Below, in pieces: positions 7,299-16,774 of a DNA stretch of 43,041 bases. Position numbers and translations under genes: made by a program. Below the pieces are notes generated by a model, which was given only the letters and a program-made list of their open reading frames with translations, was not told the DNA's origin and searched no databases. The stretch's first letter is position 1; each line of letters starts with the position of its first letter. The DNA comes from Oligoflexia bacterium (lineage in GTDB: Bacteria > Bdellovibrionota_C > UBA2361 > JAFLCA01): contig JAIBBV010000031.1 of the NCBI GenBank assembly GCA_019694465.1, positions 1 to 43,041 of the forward strand, written 5' to 3'.

Positions 7299-8783
7299 CT
7301 AATGCCAACCATAAAGCCGCCCAGCGCGAACTCCCACACAACGCGTAGCGACATTTCTCACGAAACGCCGATCGTGACTTACAAACAAGCAAGTAGTCGT
7401 GCCTTCCTGAAGTTGTACTTCAAGCTGTTCGATCCCAAGCACATCTAAGTGATTGGTAGGCTCATCCAATATCAACACTGAGGGTCTACTAAGTTTCAGC
7501 AATAAAAAGCACAGTCGTGCTTTCTCTCCACCGCTAAAGACATCTATGCGCTCTTGTTGTCTAGCATATGGGAAGCCTGCCTTAACAAGCTCATGAACTA
7601 TCTGCTGATCAGGTAGCTCGAGTCGCTTTCTCATGAACCCAACTACCGACTCCTCCAGTACTAGGCTCCTCAGTTCCTGATCGTAATAGCCAATGTTGAC
7701 CTGCGGGTTGATTTTGATGCAATCGGTCTCAAGACTACCGTCTGCTGCAGCAATTATTTGCTTTAGTAGAGTTGACTTGCCACAGCCATTCTCCCCCAAC
7801 AGCGCAACTCGCTCGCCACGGCGCAGTTGGAAGTTTTCGACATCAAACAACACGCGTGCATCTGGTGTCTTCACCGTCAAGTTTTCCACTCGTAAGCAGA
7901 CTGGCGTTTCCAAGCTTTCGCTCGCAAGCTGCACTCTAGCAACCCGTTCTTTAGAAACGAACGTACGCTGCGCCTCTAACCGTTCGACGCGCTTCAGCAT
8001 CGACTTAGCACGCTTGGAAAACTTCTCATTATCGAAGTCACGCCCCCAAGTCGCCAGTCGCTTGGCTGATGCGCGCACACGTTCGATTTCCCTCTCCTGA
8101 TTCTGGCTCCTTTGAGCAGCTGAAGCATCCGCCGCCCGCAACTCCTGCCGAGCATGCGTGTATGATGCCTGATAGACGTAGAGTCGCTGATCGCGCAGGA
8201 AGAATGTTTTGTTTGTCACTCGGTCTAAAAGTTCGCGATCATGCGACACCACACAGAATGCACATCTAATTGAGTCCATTAGGACTCGTTCAAACTCTTC
8301 CACTGCTGCAACATCCATGTGATTTGTAGGTTCGTCCAAAAGGATCAAGTCCGGATCGTTCACCATCGCGCGGGCGAACATAACCCGATTGACTTCCCCA
8401 CCACTCAGCTCCCCTAGCGCAGAGAAGCAAAGTCGTTCCGGAACACCCAAGCTATCTAGCGCCTGCTCTACCAGGTAATCACTACTAGCGCCGTTATATC
8501 CACCATGAATGTTCTCAGCGACGCAGTCGAATACACTAATATTCCTCCAACTCGGTGGGAGAAACTGCCTCACCTGCTCCACTATTATGTTCGACCGCCT
8601 GGTGATTGCGCCACAATCCGGAACAAGTTCGCCTAACAAAAGTTTGAACAGTGTCGACTTGCCACTTCCGTTGCTACCAACAAGCGCGACTCGCTCTCCT
8701 TCGTTAATTACAAAGCCGAGGTTTGAGAATAATACTTTGTTAGCAGTATTGTGAGACAAGCCTTGCACACTAATTAGAACCAT
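7299..8783 (-). CDS. ABC-F family ATPase (ribosome-associated type)
   Basis: This 494-residue protein has two ABC ATPase domains and no membrane segments, the ABC-F layout. Domain 1 has Walker A GSNGSGKST, signature LSGGE, Walker B LILLDEP and SHDRE. Domain 2 has GENGCGKST, FSGGEKARL, VLILDEPTNHLD and SHDRRF. Between them is a charged helical linker (KFSKRAKSMLKRVERLE) like the P-site tRNA interaction motif. Family members act on ribosomes in translation or in protection from antibiotics; which applies here cannot be told. The ATG at 8783 is chosen because AAAGGG lies about nine bases upstream. A short hairpin lies just before that site. Confidence 0.9.
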   Translation of the reverse strand: MVLISVQGLSHNTANKVLFSNLGFVINEGERVALVGSNGSGKSTLFKLLLGELVPDCGAITRRSNIIVEQVRQFLPPSWRNISVFDCVAENIHGGYNGASSDYLVEQALDSLGVPERLCFSALGELSGGEVNRVMFARAMVNDPDLILLDEPTNHMDVAAVEEFERVLMDSIRCAFCVVSHDRELLDRVTNKTFFLRDQRLYVYQASYTHARQELRAADASAAQRSQNQEREIERVRASAKRLATWGRDFDNEKFSKRAKSMLKRVERLEAQRTFVSKERVARVQLASESLETPVCLRVENLTVKTPDARVLFDVENFQLRRGERVALLGENGCGKSTLLKQIIAAADGSLETDCIKINPQVNIGYYDQELRSLVLEESVVGFMRKRLELPDQQIVHELVKAGFPYARQQERIDVFSGGEKARLCFLLLKLSRPSVLILDEPTNHLDVLGIEQLEVQLQEGTTTCLFVSHDRRFVRNVATRCVGVRAGRLYGWH

Positions 8784-8800
8784 AGACTGACCCTTTGCTG

Positions 8801-8820
8801 CCAAGCCCATTCAGGCTTGG
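8801..8820 (-). promoter_or_regulatory. Hairpin in the leader of the ABC-F gene
   Basis: CCAAGCC and GGCTTGG pair around a six-base loop, ending about five bases before the ribosome-binding AAAGGG of the ABC-F gene. Some antibiotic-resistance ABC-F genes are controlled by leader attenuation, so a regulatory role is possible. No T-run is present, and the evidence is structural only. Confidence 0.35.
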
Positions 8821-9279
8821 AGCTACATTGAAAACTAAGAAATATTTTTTGGAATAAAAGTGCGTAACAAGACGAAACGGACCGCTTCGCTTTGCCTGCA
8901 ATACCAGCCCGTTAAGTTTGCTTAAGGCATTCTTGTTAGGGGCTGTAAAGCCAAAGACTCTGAATGTGCAGGTGGTTTTGAGTACTAGCGCCTGGCGAAA
9001 TTGACTTCGCCCGTTCCTACCAACTCGCCGCACAAGCAAGACGCCACAATTTGTTAGCGTCAGTTAGTCAGTGCTTTAAATAGATTACGCCTATGTCAGC
9101 AGGCAGCTGGACCAGTACGGTGGGACGAAAGAATGCTTGTAATAGAATTGCGGTCCATAAATTACTCTCAAGTTGGAGCCTCACTATTATGCCAACCCAC
9201 TTGGATAGTGTCAAAGTATACTTGCACCTTGTCGCACTCTACCTCTGACCACCTAATCTGAGTAACAAAAATAACAATG

Positions 9280-9307
9280 CAATCGCGGATCTTCGAAAGA
9301 TCGATTG
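9280..9307. repeat. Inverted repeat (hairpin)
   Basis: CAATC-gcg-GATCTT, a CGA loop, then AAGATC-GATTG: eleven pairs with a three-base bulge. It lies in the gap upstream of pyrG. Confidence 0.5.
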
Positions 9308-9367
9308 GGACATCCTCCAACACCAGTGGACACTGCACCCGATCACGGATACGCCGGCATCGACTTC

Positions 9368-9410
9368 AAGAGGCCTCTTCCTTATGCAAACAGGATGGGC
9401 GCTCGCCCAT
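9368..9410. repeat. Two adjacent perfect palindromes
   Basis: AAGAGGCCTCTT (9368-9379) is a perfect 12-base palindrome. ATGGGCG and CGCCCAT (9395-9410) form a perfect seven-base inverted repeat with a two-base centre. Either could be a protein-binding site; no regulator is identified. Confidence 0.45.
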
Positions 9411-9638
9411 AACTCTTTCCGAATGTCTATATCGTACACTCACTTAGTACCCCTTACCCTGCGGGCTCATAAATTGGGTGCTTGAATTTATTTGCCTGTC
9501 CCAGACCTTATTTATTGAACTATCAAGCGCTGATTCTTAGCTGTTTTAGGTTCAATTTTCAGGTATAGTAGGGCGTACCCTGTCAGGCAAACTTCCTGTT
9601 TGCTCCTCAGCGGTACCTAATACTATTTCAATTTTTAG

Positions 9639-11379
<1,741 letters not shown>

Positions 11380-11388
11380 TGTTGGGCT

Positions 11389-12222
11389 ATGCAAGCTCAC
11401 TCTGTTTCAATTAGCTCCAGTATTAAGGTCGGTGCCAGTCAACCATTATTGGTAATTGCTGGCCCCTGCCAAATTGAGTCGCGTGACCATTGTGTACGCA
11501 TGGCCAAAACTTTGAAGGGCATCTGCTCCAAATTCCCTGTTAATCTTGTATTTAAGAGCTCCTTTGATAAGGCCAATCGCACTAGTGTTAATGGAAAGCG
11601 CGGCATTGGGCTAGAAGAGGGACTAGGCATTTTAGCCTACGTAAAAAAGGAGACTGGGCTACCCGTGCTTACCGATGTGCATGAGGCGCAGCAAGCTAAA
11701 GCAGTGGCTGAAGTTGTAGACATACTTCAAACCCCTGCTTTCTTGTGTCGACAGACCGATCTACTGCTGGCTGTGGGCGCCACTGGCAAGCCGGTGAACG
11801 TCAAAAAAGGGCAGTTTCTTGATCCGCATGACATGCAGCACGTCGCAGAAAAAATCTCCTCCACCGGCAACAAAAATATTCTACTCTGCGAACGGGGTAG
11901 CTGCTTCGGCTATAGAGATCTGGTAGTAGACATGCGCGGTCTAGAAATTATGCGGCGAACTGGCTACCCGATTATTTTTGACGCGACACACAGCGTACAG
12001 TCGATGGGTGGTGCAAACGGTGCCTCTGGAGGCCAACGTGAGTTTATTGCCCCACTCGCTCGCGCCGCAACTGCTGTGGGCATAGACGGCATATTTTTAG
12101 AGTGCCACGACAATCCTAGCCAAGCCCCTTCGGATGGACCAAGTATGCTAATGCCAGACGAGTTCGAGCGCCTGCTTTCAACTTTGTGCCAAATTCACCC
12201 CTTAACCAAGGCTTTGGCCTAA
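11389..12222 (+). CDS. kdsA: 3-deoxy-D-manno-octulosonate-8-phosphate synthase
   Basis: KdsA joins phosphoenolpyruvate and arabinose 5-phosphate to form Kdo-8-phosphate, the precursor of the inner-core sugar of LPS. Visible motifs are the N-terminal AGPCQIES, the substrate loop KSSFDKANRTSVNGKRG, GSCFGYRDLVVDMRGLE and DATHSVQ. The cysteine in the PC motif (Cys27) is the metal ligand that marks the metal-dependent class of these enzymes; E. coli has asparagine there. The length of 277 residues is typical. No ribosome site is visible, which fits the nearly leaderless promoter. The stop is three bases before lptC. The next pathway enzyme (KdsC phosphatase) is not in the cluster. Confidence 0.96.
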   Translation: MQAHSVSISSSIKVGASQPLLVIAGPCQIESRDHCVRMAKTLKGICSKFPVNLVFKSSFDKANRTSVNGKRGIGLEEGLGILAYVKKETGLPVLTDVHEAQQAKAVAEVVDILQTPAFLCRQTDLLLAVGATGKPVNVKKGQFLDPHDMQHVAEKISSTGNKNILLCERGSCFGYRDLVVDMRGLEIMRRTGYPIIFDATHSVQSMGGANGASGGQREFIAPLARAATAVGIDGIFLECHDNPSQAPSDGPSMLMPDEFERLLSTLCQIHPLTKALA

Positions 12223-12225
12223 GAC

Positions 12226-12831
12226 ATGAGACTTTCTCGCCGATCAAGTCTAATAATTGCTTGCGTAAGTGTCTTGTTTGCTTTCGCCTGGGGCATCTCA
12301 ACTATTTCAAAGGGCAAGCCGGCCAAGGAGATACCGGTAGGTCCAGCTCCCACCCCAACCCCTACGCCACTGCCAGGTCCCGCTGATTCTAAGTTTGTCC
12401 TTAACGAGTTCCATCGCAGCGAAGTTAGAGATGGAAAAAAGATGTGGGAAATATTCGGCACACAGGGGCAACTCGTATCTGAGCAAAATCTTGTGCGAGT
12501 TTCGAATCCGCATGTGATTTTGTACAAGGACAAGGGCGACGTTGTCGACATAAAGGCTACCAGTGCCGATGTTAAACTCGATGGCTCAGCAATTGGGAAG
12601 GCCACTTTATCAGGTAACGTGATCGTCTCTTACAATAGCGCCAACACCCTAACTACTGAAGAGCTTGTCTATGACCGAGCAAGTGGCCGTGTCACAAGCG
12701 AGCAACGTGTGCGAGTAAGTGGTGACCTAATTGAGGTAGAAGGAGACGAGCTACGTGGCAATTTGAATGAGAAAGAATTCACCCTACTTAAGAATGTACG
12801 CAGCACTCTCAAACCGAAAAAGAAATTATGA
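12226..12831 (+). CDS. lptC: LPS export bitopic protein LptC
   Basis: LptC is an inner-membrane-anchored periplasmic protein that takes LPS from the LptBFG transporter and passes it to LptA. One N-terminal membrane helix (SLIIACVSVLFAFAWGI) is followed by a proline/threonine linker (PTPTPTPLPGP). A beta-jellyroll-like periplasmic domain follows, with the recurring pattern of OstA-like strands (KMWEIFGTQGQLV, ATLSGNVIVSY, RVRVSGDLIEVEGDEL). The length of 201 residues is typical. It sits directly behind kdsA and its stop overlaps the lptA start by four bases (ATGA), implying coupled translation. The sequence family is divergent, so the call rests on domain pattern and strong context. Confidence 0.88.
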   Translation: MRLSRRSSLIIACVSVLFAFAWGISTISKGKPAKEIPVGPAPTPTPTPLPGPADSKFVLNEFHRSEVRDGKKMWEIFGTQGQLVSEQNLVRVSNPHVILYKDKGDVVDIKATSADVKLDGSAIGKATLSGNVIVSYNSANTLTTEELVYDRASGRVTSEQRVRVSGDLIEVEGDELRGNLNEKEFTLLKNVRSTLKPKKKL

Positions 12832-13496
12832 AGCGACTAACCTGCCCTGCAATTGCAAGAGGTCTCCTTGTCACCAGCGTTGCGCTGTATAGCCTAGCCG
12901 CTAGCGACGCTAATTGCGCCCCTGCTGCTAAAAGTCCAGCAAAGAAAGTGACACAATCTAAGAAGCCACCTACTAGCAAGGCTAAAGGGGCTGGGAGTGT
13001 CGCAGCACGCTCCACGCCAGCTGCGACTCCGCCCCCAGCGCCAGCGAAATCCGAACAAGCTGTATCAATGGATATTCTGAACAGCCCAAACTTTAATGGT
13101 GAGCCAACGTTTGTAAAAGCTGATTCACTTACTCTAAAGACTGATGCGCGTACCTTTAAGTATGCAGGCAGTGTCGAGGTTAAGCATGGTGATATGACGA
13201 TTACCTCTGACTCACTAGAAGGCAACTACGACGAAAACAATAAAATTCAACGCATGCTGGCGCATAGCAATGTGGTTATTCTTAAGGGCGACAACATGCG
13301 TGGAACGGCGACAGACGCCACCTACACAGCTGCAAAGGATACAGTCGTGCTTACCGGAAGCCCGGAGCTCACTCAGAACGAGAGCACTTTGAGCGCCGAC
13401 GTAATTACTATCTTTTTGAAAGATAACCGCAGTGAGGCCAGCGGGCAGGTTCGGGTTAAACTAGTGAACAAGGCCACTCCTACGCCAGTAAAGTAG
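12828..13496 (+). CDS. lptA: LPS transport periplasmic bridge protein LptA
   Basis: LptA oligomers form the bridge carrying LPS across the periplasm. A signal peptide (about residues 1-30, ending near DANCA) precedes a 45-residue lysine-, alanine- and proline-rich linker. The OstA-like domain then shows the repeated strands FKYAGSVEVKHGDMTITSD, SNVVILKGDNMRGTATDA and LTQNESTLSADVITIFLKD. Family members are usually about 170-180 residues; the extra length here is the linker. The start overlaps lptC by four bases. In most genomes lptB follows at once, but here the next gene on this strand is a histidine kinase 655 bases away. Confidence 0.9.
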   Translation: MKRLTCPAIARGLLVTSVALYSLAASDANCAPAAKSPAKKVTQSKKPPTSKAKGAGSVAARSTPAATPPPAPAKSEQAVSMDILNSPNFNGEPTFVKADSLTLKTDARTFKYAGSVEVKHGDMTITSDSLEGNYDENNKIQRMLAHSNVVILKGDNMRGTATDATYTAAKDTVVLTGSPELTQNESTLSADVITIFLKDNRSEASGQVRVKLVNKATPTPVK

Positions 13497-13517
13497 CTTC
13501 TGACGGTTGGGGCTACC

Positions 13518-13556
13518 AGTAGGTGCTATTTGCATCGCAAAACAGCTAGACCTACT
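13518..13556 (+). terminator. Terminator-like hairpin after lptA
   Basis: AGTAGGT-GCT and AGC-tag-ACCTACT pair around a loop of about 16 bases, 22 bases past the lptA stop. The T-run after it is only two bases, so it would be a weak intrinsic terminator or a 3'-end stabilising stem. Confidence 0.4.
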
Positions 13557-13663
13557 TTGCGTGAGTTGAAATTACATCAGCCTTTGTGCGTTCTTGTAGT
13601 TTTGCGTTAAGTGCTGATTGTAGTTGCTAGGGTTAAACTAGTTGGGGGATTGCTTGCGAGAGA

Positions 13664-13979
13664 ATAAACCCATCCTCATCCATTTTTGACAAAAAGTGAA
13701 TGAGGATGGGCGAGCGAGATCTTGACGTAGCCAAGTCGAGCCGCAGAAGACGAGTAAACCCTAAGCCGCGAGGGGCAAATGCCGAATCGCCTCAAAATCA
13801 CCGCTATTCCTTCTGTAGGGCCATCAATATAGGCTTTCATTTTGTTACGCACGCTAAGTAGTGCCGCCACTTGTCGGCTGGGTTTGTGTGCTCTACTGGT
13901 CCACTTGGCTTCGCCAAGATGGCCCTAGCCCTGCTATTGCGAGTGAGTTTTTGTCAAAACTCACTCGCGCAGGGTTTAT
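13664..13979. mobile_element. Hairpin-ended inverted-repeat element (putative non-autonomous element)
   Basis: The ends read ATAAACCC (13664-13671) and GGGTTTAT (13972-13979), an inverted repeat 316 bases apart. Inside each end is a long hairpin in opposite orientation. Left: arms 13669-13687 and 13692-13710, loop GACA. Right: arms 13939-13951 and 13956-13968, loop GACA on the minus strand, plus an outer stem CCCTGC/GCAGGG (13929-13934, 13969-13974). Both ends have exactly twelve bases between ATAAACCC and TTTTGACAAAAA. The arm sequences differ but each pairs with itself. A further hairpin (CTTGGC-ttc-GCCAAG) lies at 13904-13918. No transposase and no clear target duplication is seen. Confidence 0.55.
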
Positions 13980-14150
13980 CAACTGTGTTTCCCACCATAT
14001 TTCTGACCACTTCCAGCACTAAGCCCCTAATTCTCTAGAATCATTCGTATTTAGTGCTAACAAGGCAAAACACATTTCATTCGGATAGCGTCACTTCCAG
14101 CGCTACAATAGGTAGTACCAAAACTGTCACTCTCTGATGGATCGGCCACT

Positions 14151-16448
14151 ATGCGGTTGGCATGGGACTACATTTCTGTGGGCTTTTTTGCAGTACTGAC
14201 ACTCGCACTGTGTGTGGTGGCCGGTGCATATGTTAATAGCCCAGGCATAGAAATTACAATCTATTGCGCCCTGCTTAGCCTTGGCATATCGGCCCTCCTA
14301 TTACGGCGCAATCTTAAGCGCCTGCACTCGCGAATGGACCGGAAAACAACTCGCTTTCTAGAGGAGCGACAGCGCTTGCATGCTCAGCAACAGGCACTGC
14401 TCAAATTAGCAAGCACAGAGAGTCGCTACGCTGGAAACATCACACCTGCTATTCAGGAATTGGTCGAAACGGCAGCTGGAACATTGGACGTAGAACGTGT
14501 CGCATACTGGGTTCTCACAGAGCCACAAACGCTGGAATGCCGTGATTTGTTTGAACGCAGCCTTTGCGCACACTCTCAGGGACTAAGTGTATCTGCCAAT
14601 AGCCATCCACTACTCTTCCAAAGCCTGCACAAAAATCGTGTGATTGTAATTCATGATATCGAAAATTCTGGATTTGCAGCTGAGATGGCCGACATACGCA
14701 GTATCGGCGTTGCCGCACTAATCTTGGCGCCTGTACATGTGCATGGGCACCTGCATGGCCTAATCTGCTTATCACATGCGGGTGGCCCACGACGTTGGAC
14801 CTATGATGAACAGCATTTCGCTGGCTCCATCGCCGACATGGCTTCACTAATCATCCAAGGCTCGGAGCAAAGACGCACAAAACAGGAATTGGAACTAAAG
14901 TCTCTTGCGATTGAAGCGGCCGTTGATGGCATGGCTATTTTGGACGAGCAACAACGATTTACCTATCTTAATCGAGCTCACGCGCAAGTTTATGGGTACG
15001 ACCACCCCTCTGAGCTTATAGGGAAATCATGGCGCATCTTGTATGACGAAAGGGAACTTGCGCGCTTTGACATGGAATTGATGCCCAAATTTTTACGAGC
15101 TGGACAATTAAGGATAGAAGCAATTGGGAAGAAAAAAGATGGCAGCCTTTTCCCGCAGGAAATATCGCTGACCGCTCTACCCAGTGGTGGACTGATTTGT
15201 GTATGTCAGGATGTAACTGAGACCAAGAAACTCCAGCGTGAACTACTACAATCTCAAAAGATGGAGGCGATTGGGCAGCTAGCTGGTGGCATCGCGCATG
15301 ACTTCAACAACCTTTTAACAGGAATTTTAGGTTGCACTGGCCTGTTACGCATGACACAAGAGCGCAATCCTGACGTACTGCAGGCTGTCGATACCATTGA
15401 GTCTGCAGCGCAGCGTGCCAGCCAACTAACTACCAAGCTGCTTGGGTTTGCTCGCAAAGGTAAGCATCAAAACGTTCCAGTAGATATACACGCTACGATT
15501 GAGGAGACGCTGTTGCTGCTTAGGCGTACCATCGAGAAAAACATTGTCATAGTGCAGCGTCTTAAAGCTAATTCGCCATACATCTTGGGCGATCCTACGC
15601 AGCTGCAGCAAATAGTGCTTAACCTGGCAATCAATTCTCGCGATGCGATGAGTCCAGATATTGCTGGGCACGACGGCGGAGAGCTAACCATCGAGACCCG
15701 CATTGTTGATGGATCGGATGGACTGCGGCTTGATCCAGAGCGTGAAATTGGTCAGTTTCTCGAGCTTTCCGTTAGCGATACCGGCTGTGGAATTCCGCCT
15801 GAGGATCGTGAGCGCATCTTTGAGCCATTCTATACAACCAAACCCCCTGGGCGCGGCACCGGCATGGGTCTGGCAATGGTTTATGGAATAGTAAAAAACC
15901 ATGACGGCATAATCCAAGTTGAAAGTAAGGTCGGGAAAGGAACATCTTTTCGCTTATACTTTCCATGCCTAGATGCGGAATCAGTAACATCGCTCAGCCG
16001 ACCTCCGATTGAACCGCTGACCGGGTGTGGGCATATTCTGGTAGTGGATGATCATAACATCGTGCGTGCCATTACTACGAAGATGCTTCGCTCGCTAGGC
16101 TACCGCGTTGTAACAGCCAAGGATGGAATTGAAGCTGTCGAGTACTATCGAGAGAATGGTCATGAAATTGACTTGCTGATCCTTGATATGGTCATGCCAC
16201 GCATGGGAGCACGCGACTGTTTCCGCTGTCTTAAAGAAATTAATCCTAATGTGCTGGCGATTCTCTCAACAGGCTACGTGAATAATAATCACGTCCAAGA
16301 GATAATGAATGAAGGAATGGCTGGTTTTATTCAAAAGCCGTACCAACTGAGTCAGCTTTCGCAAGTTGTGGCAGAGGTGCTCCGTCGTAGTGCACCACGT
16401 AATGTCAACGAGCATGGTGACTGTGGACAACTTCGCCAATCGACCTGA
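14151..16448 (+). CDS. Membrane hybrid histidine kinase (GAF-PAS-HisKA-HATPase-REC)
   Basis: This is a 765-residue sensor kinase. Two N-terminal membrane helices span about residues 7-55, with almost no periplasmic loop, so sensing is probably cytoplasmic. A GAF-like domain covers about 75-240. A PAS domain follows at about 250-360, starting AIEAAVDGMAILDEQQRF. The dimerisation domain has the phospho-acceptor His383 in GGIAHDFNNLL. The ATPase domain has NLAINSRDAM, DTGCGIPPEDRERIFEPF and GTGMGLAMVYG. A C-terminal receiver domain carries the phospho-acceptor Asp679 in LLILDMVMPRMG. No cognate regulator or output gene is adjacent. It is the first gene of the block that splits the lpt cluster. 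Confidence 0.93.
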   Translation: MRLAWDYISVGFFAVLTLALCVVAGAYVNSPGIEITIYCALLSLGISALLLRRNLKRLHSRMDRKTTRFLEERQRLHAQQQALLKLASTESRYAGNITPAIQELVETAAGTLDVERVAYWVLTEPQTLECRDLFERSLCAHSQGLSVSANSHPLLFQSLHKNRVIVIHDIENSGFAAEMADIRSIGVAALILAPVHVHGHLHGLICLSHAGGPRRWTYDEQHFAGSIADMASLIIQGSEQRRTKQELELKSLAIEAAVDGMAILDEQQRFTYLNRAHAQVYGYDHPSELIGKSWRILYDERELARFDMELMPKFLRAGQLRIEAIGKKKDGSLFPQEISLTALPSGGLICVCQDVTETKKLQRELLQSQKMEAIGQLAGGIAHDFNNLLTGILGCTGLLRMTQERNPDVLQAVDTIESAAQRASQLTTKLLGFARKGKHQNVPVDIHATIEETLLLLRRTIEKNIVIVQRLKANSPYILGDPTQLQQIVLNLAINSRDAMSPDIAGHDGGELTIETRIVDGSDGLRLDPEREIGQFLELSVSDTGCGIPPEDRERIFEPFYTTKPPGRGTGMGLAMVYGIVKNHDGIIQVESKVGKGTSFRLYFPCLDAESVTSLSRPPIEPLTGCGHILVVDDHNIVRAITTKMLRSLGYRVVTAKDGIEAVEYYRENGHEIDLLILDMVMPRMGARDCFRCLKEINPNVLAILSTGYVNNNHVQEIMNEGMAGFIQKPYQLSQLSQVVAEVLRRSAPRNVNEHGDCGQLRQST

Positions 16449-16774
16449 AATGCCTACCAGCAGGTAATAATGGGGCTGCAGAACAGATCCTCATCGTAAT
16501 GTCGGAGACTCGCCACTGCGTGGCAAGGCGCATACAGTGCGGGCTCGCCTTCCTCTTTATTGCCAGGAGACACGCAAGCGGTGTGGGTCGAGAAGCTCTC
16601 CCCTACTAATTGATCACCGCCCCACCGCTAGCTGCAGCGCCCGAACTAGGCTAACAGTTCACAATCACAGGCCCTTTTGTTCGCAAGCAACCTTTTAATT
16701 TTAATTAAAGGAAGCGTGACTCACACCAAGCGAGATTTGCTTGTTTACCTCGTCAGTACAACTATAATTCGAGT
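16449..16774. other. Intergenic region
   Basis: No gene is seen. An AT-rich inverted repeat at 16691-16711 (CCTTTtAATT with AATTAAAGG) lies about 65 bases before the next gene and may be a weak terminator or operator. A TATAAT promoter element for the permease gene lies at the right end. Confidence 0.5.
16741..16768 (+). promoter_or_regulatory. Predicted promoter with the start codon at the transcription start
   Basis: A perfect TATAAT (16763-16768) has TTGTTT 16 bases upstream. The expected transcription start is at about 16775, exactly the GTG start of the permease gene. If real, the mRNA is leaderless. The -35 is weak (three of six). Confidence 0.45.

Larger units (their letters stand above)
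13497..14150. other. Intergenic region at the break in the lpt cluster
   Basis: This 654-base gap carries no convincing gene. It holds a hairpin after lptA (13518-13556), the hairpin-ended element 13664-13979 and the leader of the histidine kinase. TACAAT at 14104-14109 is a possible -10 for the kinase, but no -35 matches. Confidence 0.55.

Noticed and set aside
7166..7348. Plus-strand frame across the perfect palindrome
   Set aside because: It runs through the palindrome and into the antisense of the ABC-F gene, and shows no protein-like pattern.
8770..9039. Minus-strand frame of 89 codons overlapping the ABC-F start
   Set aside because: Composition is unlike real proteins here, there is no ribosome site, and it spans a hairpin. 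It could be a leader peptide, but nothing supports it directly.
9239..9439. Minus-strand frame of 66 codons upstream of pyrG
   Set aside because: It consists mostly of the palindrome cluster and has no ribosome site or recognisable segment.
13676..13870. Short minus-strand reading frame inside the hairpin-ended element
   Set aside because: Its end is made from the left hairpin and it lacks a ribosome site; the open frame is more simply explained by chance within a structured element.
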